This document shows, piece by piece, positions 35,992 to 43,565 of a stretch of DNA of 64,000 bases. The position numbers were made by a program, and so were the translations under genes. Each line of letters opens with the position of its first letter. Position 1 is the stretch's first letter. The notes under the pieces were generated by a model that saw only the letters and a program-made list of their open reading frames with translations, was not told where the DNA came from and ran no database searches. The stretch comes from Gammaproteobacteria bacterium (lineage in GTDB: Bacteria; Pseudomonadota; Gammaproteobacteria; Steroidobacterales; GCA-2729495), in contig JAJFJS010000046.1 of assembly GCA_021773815.1 (NCBI GenBank), positions 1-64,000 of the forward strand. The letters run 5' to 3'.

Positions 35992-37602
35992 TTACATACG
36001 GAAAATACCGAACGGCGTTTCTGCGGGGACCGGCGCATTCGATGCCGCCGTTAACCCGAGACCCAGCACCCGGCGCGTGTCCACGGGGTCAATGATGCCG
36101 TCGTCCCAGAGTCGCGCGCTCGCGTAGTAGGGCTGACTCTGGTGCTCGTAGTCGGCCAGCGTCTGCTCGGTAAAGCGGCGCTCCTCCTCGGCGGACCAGG
36201 TCTCGCCACGGGCTTCCAGCGCACTGCGCCGGATCATCGCCAGCACCATCGCGGCCTGTTCGCCGCCCATGACCGCGATCCGGGCATTCGGCCACATCCA
36301 TAGCTGACGGGGGCCGTAGGCCCGTCCGCACATCCCGTAGTTGCCCGCGCCGAACGACCCGCCAATGATGACGGTGAACTTCGGCACCCGGGTGCAAGAG
36401 ACGGCCGTGACCAGTTTGGCGCCGTCCTTGGCAATACCGCCGCGTTCGACCTGACTGCCGACCATGAAGCCCATCGTGTTCTGCAGAAAGACCAGCGGGA
36501 TTCCGCGTCGATTACAGAGCTGGATGAAATGCGCGCCCTTCTGCGCCGATGCGGAAAATAAAATACCGTTGTTCGCGACGATACCGACCGGGTATCCGCA
36601 CACGCGCGCGAAACCACAGACCAGAGTCGGGCCGAACAGCGCCTTGAATTCGTCGAAGGCCGAACCGTCGACAATGCGCACGATAAGCTCCCGGACATCG
36701 TATTGCTGGCGCATGTCGCGCGGCACGATGCCGTAGAGTTCATCGGCGGCGAAAGCGGGCTCGTTGATTGGTTGTTGTGCGATCGGACTCCGGCCGGTCC
36801 GGTTCAGCGTCGCGACGATGCTCCGTGCAATCGACAACGCGTGTGCGTCATCGTCGGCCAGGTGATCGGCGACGCCGGAGACCCGTGTATGCATGTCGCC
36901 GCCGCCCAGCGTCTCCGCATCGACCTCCTCGCGGGTCGCGGCTTTCACGAGCGGTGGCCCGGCCAGGAAGATCGTGCCCTGATTCCTGACGATGATCGTT
37001 TCGTCGCACATCGCCGGGACATACGCGCCGCCGGCCGTGCAGGATCCCATGACCACGGCGATCTGGCCGATGTTCAGTGCCGACAGCCGGGCCTGGTTAT
37101 AGAAGATACGGCCGAAATGGTCGCGATCCGGAAAGACGCCGTCCTGCAGCGGCAGATAGGCGCCGCCCGAGTCAACGAGGTAGAGGCAGGGTAAATGGTT
37201 TTCGAGCGCAATCTCCTGTGCGCGCAGGTGTTTCTTGACGGTCAGCGGGTAGTAGGTGCCGCCGCGGACCGTCGCATCGTTGGCGACGATCATGCACTCG
37301 CCGCCGTGAATGCGACCGATGCCGCAGATCAGGCCGGCCCCCGGCAGATCGGCATCGTACACGCCGTGCGCCGCGAGCCCGCCGATCTCGAGGAACGGGG
37401 AATCCGCGTCCAACAGCTTGTATACCCGGTCTCTCGGCAGCAGCTTGCCGCGCTGCACGTGACGTTCCCGGGCGCGTGACGATCCGCCGGCCTGAACCGC
37501 CGCGGTGATGCGGTGCAGATCGTCGGCCAGCGATCGATTAATCGCCATGTTCTGCTGAAAATCTTTGGCTGTCGGATCAATTTTTGATTTGAATTGCGTC
37601 AT
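35992..37602 (-). CDS. Carboxyltransferase subunit of a biotin-dependent acyl-CoA carboxylase (methylcrotonyl-CoA type)
   Basis: A 536-residue protein with the two crotonase-like halves of acyl-CoA carboxyltransferases: [51 protein letters not shown], then [38 protein letters not shown] and [17 protein letters not shown]. These closely fit methylcrotonyl-CoA carboxylase beta (AccD1/LiuB). It moves carboxyl from biotin to 3-methylcrotonyl-CoA. The partner biotin carboxylase/BCCP alpha subunit is not in this operon or window, which is unusual. Confidence 0.9.
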   Translation of the reverse strand: MTQFKSKIDPTAKDFQQNMAINRSLADDLHRITAAVQAGGSSRARERHVQRGKLLPRDRVYKLLDADSPFLEIGGLAAHGVYDADLPGAGLICGIGRIHGGECMIVANDATVRGGTYYPLTVKKHLRAQEIALENHLPCLYLVDSGGAYLPLQDGVFPDRDHFGRIFYNQARLSALNIGQIAVVMGSCTAGGAYVPAMCDETIIVRNQGTIFLAGPPLVKAATREEVDAETLGGGDMHTRVSGVADHLADDDAHALSIARSIVATLNRTGRSPIAQQPINEPAFAADELYGIVPRDMRQQYDVRELIVRIVDGSAFDEFKALFGPTLVCGFARVCGYPVGIVANNGILFSASAQKGAHFIQLCNRRGIPLVFLQNTMGFMVGSQVERGGIAKDGAKLVTAVSCTRVPKFTVIIGGSFGAGNYGMCGRAYGPRQLWMWPNARIAVMGGEQAAMVLAMIRRSALEARGETWSAEEERRFTEQTLADYEHQSQPYYASARLWDDGIIDPVDTRRVLGLGLTAASNAPVPAETPFGIFRM

Positions 37603-37632
37603 AAGTCTTCGGCGCCGGTGTGGCGTTGAGAT

Positions 37633-38121
37633 TCAGTCAGGCTGAAGCCGCGGATCTGGTGCATCCTGGTCGGCCGGGCGCTTTTTCATCAGTGCAAAAC
37701 GCTTACACGAGGCGATCATTTCATCGCGCTGGTTGAACCCCCGGTGCAGGAGCGTCACGATGCCGGCCGTCGGGCGTGACCGGCTGTCGCGCAGGTGTAT
37801 GACCTCCGTTTCGAAATGCAGGGTGTCGTCCGGAAATACCGGCGCGGGAAATCGCACCTCGTCCCAGCCGAGATTGGCCACTGCCGTGCCCATCGTCGTG
37901 TCGGCTACCGAGATGCCCACCATCAGGCTCAGCGTCAGGCAGCTGTTGACGATCGGCCGGCCAAACTCACTCGTCTTCATGAATTCGGCATCGAGATGCA
38001 ACGGCGACAGATTATGCGTAAATATCGAAAAGGCTTCGTTGTCGTCCTGCGTGATCGTATGCCGTAACGCATGCGGAATGAGCTGACCGACGTAGAATTC
38101 TTCGTAGTAGCGCCCCTTCAT
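37633..38121 (-). CDS. MaoC-family (R)-type hydratase/dehydratase
   Basis: A 162-residue single hot-dog-fold protein starting MKGRYYEEFYVGQLIPHA. The hydratase motif is seen as ITQDDNEAFSIFTHNLSPLH, in which the Asp-x4-5-His pair and the following residues are the MaoC catalytic segment; VNSCLTLSLMVGIS and LHFETEVIHLRDSRSRP follow. Size and sequence resemble Mycobacterium tuberculosis Rv2499c, which sits in the same gene neighbourhood. It probably hydrates 3-methylglutaconyl-CoA. Its ATG overlaps the acyl-CoA dehydrogenase stop by four bases. Confidence 0.8.
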   Translation of the reverse strand: MKGRYYEEFYVGQLIPHALRHTITQDDNEAFSIFTHNLSPLHLDAEFMKTSEFGRPIVNSCLTLSLMVGISVADTTMGTAVANLGWDEVRFPAPVFPDDTLHFETEVIHLRDSRSRPTAGIVTLLHRGFNQRDEMIASCKRFALMKKRPADQDAPDPRLQPD

Positions 38122-39281
38122 CGGCTTGCCGCAAAGAGTTCGCGACCGATGAGCATGCGCCGGATCTCGCTGGTGCCCGCGCCGATTTCATACAGCTTCG
38201 CATCCCGCAGCAGACGCTCGGCCGGATACTCCGTCGTGTATCCGTTGCCGCCCAGTGCCTGGATGGCCTGCGACGCCATCTCGGTCGCCTTTTCCGCCGC
38301 CAGCAGGATGCAGGCGGCGGCGTCGAAGCGAGTAGTCTGATTGCGGTCGCAGGCCCTGGCCACGGCATAGACATAGGCGCGCGAACTGTTCATCGTCGCA
38401 TACATGTCGGCGATCTTGCCCTGCATGAGCTGGAAGGTGCCGATCGGCGCGTTGAACTGATGGCGCTCGTGGACATACGGCAAAACGATGTCCATGCAGC
38501 TGCGCATAATGCCCAGCGAGCCGCCGGCAAGGACGACGCGCTCGTAGTCCAGTCCCCGCATCAGGACTTCGGCGCCTTTGCCTTCGATATGCAGTACGTT
38601 TTTTGTCGGCACGATGCAGTCGTTGAATACGAGTTCGCAGGTGTCCGAACCGCGCATGCCCAGCTTGTCGAGTTTCTGCGCCGTCGAAAATCCCGGCATG
38701 CTCTTTTCGATAATGAATGCGGTCAGGCCATCCGAGCCTGCGTCCGGATCGGTCACGGCATAGACAACCAGTGTTTCCGCCTCGGGTCCGTTCGTAATCC
38801 ACATCTTCGATCCGTTCAGGATGTAGTGATCGCCGTTCGGGACCGCGCGGGTGCGCATGCCCATGACGTCCGAGCCGGCGCCGGTCTCGCTCATCGCCAG
38901 CGCGCCGACGTGCTCGCCGCTGACGAGCGGCGGCAGATACCTGCGTTGCTGTTCAGCGGTTCCCCACAGGCTGATCTGGTTTACGCACAGGTTGGAGTGC
39001 GCCGCGTAGGACAGCCCGACGGAGGCGGAGGCCCGGCTGATCTCTTCGACGGCAATGACGTGGGCGAGGTAACCGAGGCTCGCGCCGCCGTATTGCGTGT
39101 CGACCGTGATGCCCAGCACGCCCAGCGCGCCGAGTTCGGGCCACAGATCGCGCGGGAAACGATTGGATCGATCGATTTCGGCGGCGCGCGGGGCGATCCG
39201 CTCGGCACAGAACCGCTCCAGAGTCGCGCGCAACAGGTGGATGTCGTCACCCAGATCAAAATCGAAGTCTGTTATCGCCAC
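38118..39281 (-). CDS. Isovaleryl-CoA dehydrogenase-like acyl-CoA dehydrogenase
   Basis: A 387-residue flavoprotein of normal ACAD length, GTG start with AAAGGAG upstream. Marks: AMSETGAGSDVMGMRT (signature 1), KMWITNGPEAETLVVYAVTD, and the isovaleryl-type catalytic Glu in LDYERVVLAGGSLG near residue 240; the C-terminal signature is QALGGNGYTTEYPAERLLRD. It oxidises isovaleryl-CoA, or a similar branched acyl-CoA, and passes electrons to ETF. First gene of a six-gene operon continuing through MaoC, carboxyltransferase, E1 alpha, E1 beta and E2. Confidence 0.9.
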   Translation of the reverse strand: MAITDFDFDLGDDIHLLRATLERFCAERIAPRAAEIDRSNRFPRDLWPELGALGVLGITVDTQYGGASLGYLAHVIAVEEISRASASVGLSYAAHSNLCVNQISLWGTAEQQRRYLPPLVSGEHVGALAMSETGAGSDVMGMRTRAVPNGDHYILNGSKMWITNGPEAETLVVYAVTDPDAGSDGLTAFIIEKSMPGFSTAQKLDKLGMRGSDTCELVFNDCIVPTKNVLHIEGKGAEVLMRGLDYERVVLAGGSLGIMRSCMDIVLPYVHERHQFNAPIGTFQLMQGKIADMYATMNSSRAYVYAVARACDRNQTTRFDAAACILLAAEKATEMASQAIQALGGNGYTTEYPAERLLRDAKLYEIGAGTSEIRRMLIGRELFAASR

Positions 39282-39511
39282 GATACCGACATCTCCTTTG
39301 ACGAGGCAGGTCGATGACTTGCCGCGTGGTCGCCAATGACCATATTCTCACGATATGACGAATTCCGGAACTTTATTCCCCGGAGCCGGGTCACGGGGGA
39401 GGCTGCGTGGGCCCGGATCTGTGAGAGACTGGCCACGCCATGCACGATGCCGCGGGCACACTCGGAATCGGCATGCGCGTTGCCGTCCACGGCGCACAGA
39501 GGCGGGTTGAG
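39282..39511. promoter_or_regulatory. Divergent control region between the leucine operon and the CitE-like gene
   Basis: This 230-base gap must hold promoters for both the minus-strand operon and the plus-strand lyase. The minus-strand ribosome-binding site AAAGGAG is at about 39292-39298. No operator palindrome or clear -35/-10 pair stands out. An alternative upstream ATG for the lyase (39440) falls inside it. Confidence 0.45.
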
Positions 39512-40381
39512 ATGTTACGTTCTTTGCTCTTCATACCGGGCGACAGCGAACGCAAGCTGGCCAGGGCGCTGACGACGGATGCCGATGCCATCATTCTGGA
39601 TCTTGAGGATGCCGTCGCCCCGAAACGCAAGGCTGAGGCCCGGCGCCAAGTCGCCGACCTCCTGCTGCATCGCAAGGAAGGCCGCGCGCAGCAGGTTTGG
39701 GTGCGCATTAACGCGCTCGACACCGACGCAGCCGCGCTGGATCTGGCTGCCGTGGCACACGCCGGACCGGACGGCATCATGCTGCCCAAGGCGCGCTCGG
39801 CGGCGCAGGTTGTGGCGCTCGCGGGCCGGCTGGATGAGCTGGAGGCGGCCGCCGGACATGAAAAGGGGCCGGAAAGCGGGCAAATCGGCATCATCGCGCT
39901 GGTCACCGAGACCGCGGACGCCGTATTCCGGCTCGGCAGTTATGCCCCCGAACTGCCGCGGTTACGGGCGCTGACCTGGGGTGCCGAAGATCTGAGTGTG
40001 TGCATCGGTGCAACCCGCACACGTGATGAGCGGGGTCGCTGGCTGTCGGTCTTCGAGCACGTGCAATCGCTGGCGCTGCTGGCCGCGGCGGCGGCCGGCG
40101 TGCCGGCGCTTGAGACGATCTACAGTCAATTCAATGACGATGACGGTCTGCGGCAGATCGCGACGCGTGCCCGACAGCAGGGGTTCGCCGGTATGCTCGC
40201 GATCCATCCCTCCCAGGTGCCGATCATCAATGACGTGTTCACGCCGTCGGCGGAGGAGATTGCCTATGCACGACGAGTCGTGCAGGCGTTTGCAGCGGCG
40301 GGCGATGCCGGTGTGATCGCACTCGACGGACGAATGCTGGACGAACCACACCTGCAGCAGGCACGCCGGCTGCTGGACTGA
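39512..40381 (+). CDS. CitE-like CoA-ester lyase (HpcH/HpaI family)
   Basis: The ATG at 39512 gives 289 residues beginning MLRSLLFIPGDSERKLARAL, the family start; an ATG at 39440 would add 24 unrelated residues. Motifs: ADAIILDLEDAVAPKRKAEA (metal-binding Glu/Asp), WVRINALDTD, DGIMLPKARS, TETADAVFRLGSY, LTWGAEDLSVCIGA and GMLAIHPSQVPIINDVFTP. Stand-alone CitE proteins cleave or form malyl-CoA-type esters. In M. tuberculosis the Rv2498c homologue acts on (R)-HMG-CoA in leucine breakdown, which suits this context. It is divergent from the operon. Confidence 0.85.
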   Translation: MLRSLLFIPGDSERKLARALTTDADAIILDLEDAVAPKRKAEARRQVADLLLHRKEGRAQQVWVRINALDTDAAALDLAAVAHAGPDGIMLPKARSAAQVVALAGRLDELEAAAGHEKGPESGQIGIIALVTETADAVFRLGSYAPELPRLRALTWGAEDLSVCIGATRTRDERGRWLSVFEHVQSLALLAAAAAGVPALETIYSQFNDDDGLRQIATRARQQGFAGMLAIHPSQVPIINDVFTPSAEEIAYARRVVQAFAAAGDAGVIALDGRMLDEPHLQQARRLLD

Positions 40382-40382
40382 A

Positions 40383-40413
40383 TGGTGCCGGCGGTGGGTG
40401 TTAACCGGCGCCA
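40383..40413 (+). terminator. Hairpin just after the CitE-like gene
   Basis: Stem TGGTGCCGG / CCGGCGCCA (nine pairs with one G-U) around a 13-base loop, beginning two bases after the stop codon. It has no T-run, so it may be a Rho-dependent or stabilising structure rather than a classical terminator. Confidence 0.35.
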
Positions 40414-40501
40414 TAGCGGCCCCATGAATGCCCGGCAATTTTAGCCGTCGGTCGCGCCAATTCTCCCGGGCGACAACCGGTGGACAATGAACGAAGTTCG
40501 G

Positions 40502-41899
40502 CTAGTCCTCAAACTCCACCTTATCTGCGACAAACGATCCGCTGACCGTGCTTCCATGTGCTTCAACAAGGCGCCCTTCGGCGTTCGCAAAAAAATTGTC
40601 CTCGATGTCGGTGTCATCGTCGGTGATCACGAGAACGCCGAGTATTGAAAACTCCGGCGCCGAGACGTTCTCGGCTATGCCCCTGAGCTTCAGCCCTTCC
40701 AGCGGTTCCGTCCGAGTGATGCCGGTCGCGATAATGACGCCCGGCGTCGTCGGCGATTCGTAGCCGGTAATCCGCAGCGGATCGGCCGGATCAATATCGG
40801 CAAGCGAGAAAGGCCGCAACTCGGCCGGCGACTTGTCTTCGAAGATGGTCTGGCTGTTGGTCTGCACGACAATGCCGAGTACGCTCAGCGGATTTACCGA
40901 ATCGACGCCGGCTTCAATTCGCAGTGAACCATTCGGTCTGAATTCGACTTCTTCTGCCCTGAATATGTCATCTTCGAAACGCCCTTCCACTTCGACGCGG
41001 ACGTTCAGATCCAGCATTGAGGCATCGCCATGTTCGAAGACGGTCTGATCATCAATGCTGACCGTAACACCGGATACACTGAAACGTGTTGCCGAAAGGA
41101 TTGCAGTAATCAGGCCCTCGATCTCGAATTCATCTCCTTCATCAACTTCGAGTTTGATCTCCTTGAGTTCCAGTTCGCTTGCCACCAGCACGCCGCCCGA
41201 ATCGAGCGAGCCCTCTACATTAATCCGGTTACCTTCCTGCGGCTGTCCGTCTGAAAACCCCTGCAGATTTGCCAGACCATAATTGACGGTGAGTCCGCCG
41301 ATCCTGAAGGTCTGCAGAGATGAATTCAGATCCGCAACAATACCGGTCACCTCGAGACCGGACCCGGAGGCGCCAGATTCGATGCGTGTTGCCAGCACTT
41401 CGCCGTCCGTGCCGTTGAATCCGCTGACACGCAACACCGTGTCCACCGGCAATGCGGACAGGCCGTCTATGGATGCCGGGTTGATGCCCGGACCATAGGC
41501 CGTGGTATCGGAAACCGAAACGCTTTGACCGAGTACCGTGATCCGGTTTTCGGCTGCGACAACCGCCGACATAGGTCCGATGACAATATGGGCAAATTCA
41601 ATGGTGACTGCCCGCGACGATGAATCACTTTGCGGCAGGTTCGCCTGAATGGCCACGACATAGCCAACCTCCAGGTCGCCGATAGCAGCCGGCGCGCCAT
41701 TGACGCGGATTGCGGCCGAATCGGTTTCGTAGTGCTCGCCGTTGACGATGACGCTGCCGAATCCGGTAATAGACCCGAAAACGCCGCGCAGGCCGCCGCG
41801 GTCTATTCCCGCAACGCTGTTTCCGTCCGAATCGCAACCCGACAGCACTGCGAACGCACCTAAAAAAACCGAAAAAAGTATTACGCTCAATGTTTTCAT
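40502..41899 (-). CDS. DUF5666-domain exported lipoprotein
   Basis: The start at 41899 gives 465 residues with a lipoprotein signal MKTLSVILFSVF ... AVLSGC. The mature part is a run of small beta-barrel-like DUF5666 modules; the first contains GVFGSITGFGSVIVNGEHYE and later ones repeat patterns such as VTGIVADLNSSLQTFRIGGL, IEGLITAILSATRFSVSGVT and IRGIAENVSAPEFSILGVL (approximate). Function is unknown to me; the fold suggests a periplasmic or outer-membrane-bound binding protein. It begins one base after the DUF6502 stop, so the pair is an operon. Confidence 0.75.
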   Translation of the reverse strand: MKTLSVILFSVFLGAFAVLSGCDSDGNSVAGIDRGGLRGVFGSITGFGSVIVNGEHYETDSAAIRVNGAPAAIGDLEVGYVVAIQANLPQSDSSSRAVTIEFAHIVIGPMSAVVAAENRITVLGQSVSVSDTTAYGPGINPASIDGLSALPVDTVLRVSGFNGTDGEVLATRIESGASGSGLEVTGIVADLNSSLQTFRIGGLTVNYGLANLQGFSDGQPQEGNRINVEGSLDSGGVLVASELELKEIKLEVDEGDEFEIEGLITAILSATRFSVSGVTVSIDDQTVFEHGDASMLDLNVRVEVEGRFEDDIFRAEEVEFRPNGSLRIEAGVDSVNPLSVLGIVVQTNSQTIFEDKSPAELRPFSLADIDPADPLRITGYESPTTPGVIIATGITRTEPLEGLKLRGIAENVSAPEFSILGVLVITDDDTDIEDNFFANAEGRLVEAHGSTVSGSFVADKVEFED

Positions 41900-41900
41900 G

Positions 41901-42734
41901 TCACTTATCCGGTTTTTGATCGTCATCCTGAATTTGATAAATTCCGACGCCGAGTCGCGTTGTTTTATATCTTCTTTTGGTGTCCACAGGCGGCTCGTGC
42001 CTCGCCAGCCACTCATCGACCCGTTCAAGAAAAGACTGTCCTTCTTCCTCCAGGAAAGCCCGGAATTGAACGGCATCGACACTGCGAACATTTGCATTCG
42101 TTGCCCGCCCCTCGAATCGCGTCAAGGCGTCAACGTCGCGCATTAGATTGTAGTCGATGGTATTGCCCAGATCCTTAAGGACGCTTCCGCCGCGCAGCAC
42201 GGCATCGGCATCGATCGTCAGCGGCATATAGAAACGCTTCAATACCCGCAGCCTTCCGTCGTCCAGTTCCAGAACGGCTCCGACTCTCTGTAATTCTCTG
42301 GACATCGTTATCGGGGCGATGTCTCCGGCATATTTCCGTGCCAGCGCGGTAAAACCGGGCTCAGTGCCTGCAAACGGCAGTTCCTTCGGTTGACCCGATT
42401 CATCGAGATAGTCGACATCCAGGTGCCAGCCGGTCAACAAGCGGGTGGCATTGTTGATCCGGCCGAAATCGACGGGCTGTTCGGCATCGAGCAACTTGCG
42501 TATTCGACTCACGTCACGACGACCGAGTCCGGTCATGATCGCCACGCGAGACATATTGGTCGGCCGCCCGTGCAGCCCGAATTCTCTGGACGCAACTTCC
42601 ACGTACGTGGTCTTGCAGGCCTCGGCCGCTTCTTTCCAGGTCACGCCGCTGCGCACGAGGATACGCACGACCGGCTGCAACAGCAGACGAAACGCTTTTA
42701 GAATTGTCGATTTATTATTCTGGCTCATCGACAT
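41901..42734 (-). CDS. DUF6502 family protein
   Basis: A 277-residue cytoplasmic protein. Residues about 8-95 look like a winged-helix region (LLLQPVVRILVRSGVTWKEA; SRVAIMTGLGRRDVSRIRKL), which is why a DNA-binding role is plausible. The rest (TEPGFTALARKYAGDIAP; RELQRVGAVLELDDGRLRVL) is the conserved DUF6502 body. The same pairing with a DUF5666 lipoprotein is something I recall from other proteobacteria. Function unproven. Two start codons six bases apart (MSM) are possible. Confidence 0.7.
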   Translation of the reverse strand: MSMSQNNKSTILKAFRLLLQPVVRILVRSGVTWKEAAEACKTTYVEVASREFGLHGRPTNMSRVAIMTGLGRRDVSRIRKLLDAEQPVDFGRINNATRLLTGWHLDVDYLDESGQPKELPFAGTEPGFTALARKYAGDIAPITMSRELQRVGAVLELDDGRLRVLKRFYMPLTIDADAVLRGGSVLKDLGNTIDYNLMRDVDALTRFEGRATNANVRSVDAVQFRAFLEEEGQSFLERVDEWLARHEPPVDTKRRYKTTRLGVGIYQIQDDDQKPDK

Positions 42735-42775
42735 GTTTCATTTCAGAAAATCAGCTCTCTATATTCCGCGCAAAT

Positions 42776-42892
42776 TATTTAGGCATCGTGGTCGGTCTTC
42801 TGGTCTCGCATCTTCTGGCGGGACCACTGTTTACTAAATTCCGGTTCCCGTTCGAAATGCCTGTCGATGCAATCCAGTGGACCGAAGAATAA
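42776..42892 (+). other. Possible remnant of a membrane-protein C-terminus
   Basis: The plus-strand frame reads NYLGIVVGLLVSHLLAGPLF followed by TKFRFPFEMPVDAIQWTEE and a stop. This looks more like a real transmembrane-plus-tail segment than chance coding, but there is no upstream gene body and no family is recognised. Low confidence. Confidence 0.2.
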
Positions 42893-42983
42893 CCATATTG
42901 CCGTTGTCCGGCTCTGTGTGTCAGTTCAGGGGCTTAGTTTTTTGACTCCTGTGGTGCTCCGACCGGGACAACTCCCTGCCTGC

Positions 42984-43565
42984 TCATTCTGTGAAACCGC
43001 CCAGCACGGCGGCGGCGCGATCATCGCTGCGCCAGATTCGGGTCATCCTCCCGGCCGGGCTGTCGGTCAGCACCAGTACGCGCGCATGACCCAGCCGATC
43101 GAGCTGACTGTGTGTGATCCGAGCCAGATACTCCCGGTTCGTAGCTACGGGCGTCGAGTACGGCATCCGGCGAATGCCGGCCGGGTTGGACTCAGCGGAC
43201 TGCAGGTTCAGCTCCATGGGCTCACCGTCTGCCAGAATCCGGATTGGGCCAATGCTTAGCGGACTCGCGCGTTCGTTACGGGCCTTTCGATCCACCGTGC
43301 TCCAGACGCCGAGCCACAGCCAGAAGGAACGCTCGCCGCCCCGACTGAAGGCCAGCGGAGCGAGATAGATGTAGTCGCAGCCGCTTGATGCGAGTCCGGG
43401 TGCTTCGTGCAGAAACGTAATGGGAGCTCTGACATAAGTGACACTGGTGCCTGTTACCTCTTCCAGGTATTGCCGGACTTCGGAATGCGTCCGTTTCCCG
43501 GCGCAGCCGCCGAAAAGCGTGCCGAGCAGCACCCCGACCAGCATTCGAATGAACAGCACGCGCAT
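42984..43565 (-). CDS. Small lipoprotein of the multiheme cytochrome cluster
   Basis: A 193-residue protein with a lipobox signal (MLVGVLLGTLFGGC, cleavage before Cys about residue 21). The mature domain is mixed alpha/beta with no heme motif (YIYLAPLAFSRGGERSFWLW; YLARITHSQLDRLGHARVLV). No family recognised. Its ATG overlaps the stop of the upstream outer-membrane protein (TGATG), so the two are coupled and probably act at the same membrane. It is the last gene of the minus-strand operon. Confidence 0.65.
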   Translation of the reverse strand: MRVLFIRMLVGVLLGTLFGGCAGKRTHSEVRQYLEEVTGTSVTYVRAPITFLHEAPGLASSGCDYIYLAPLAFSRGGERSFWLWLGVWSTVDRKARNERASPLSIGPIRILADGEPMELNLQSAESNPAGIRRMPYSTPVATNREYLARITHSQLDRLGHARVLVLTDSPAGRMTRIWRSDDRAAAVLGGFTE

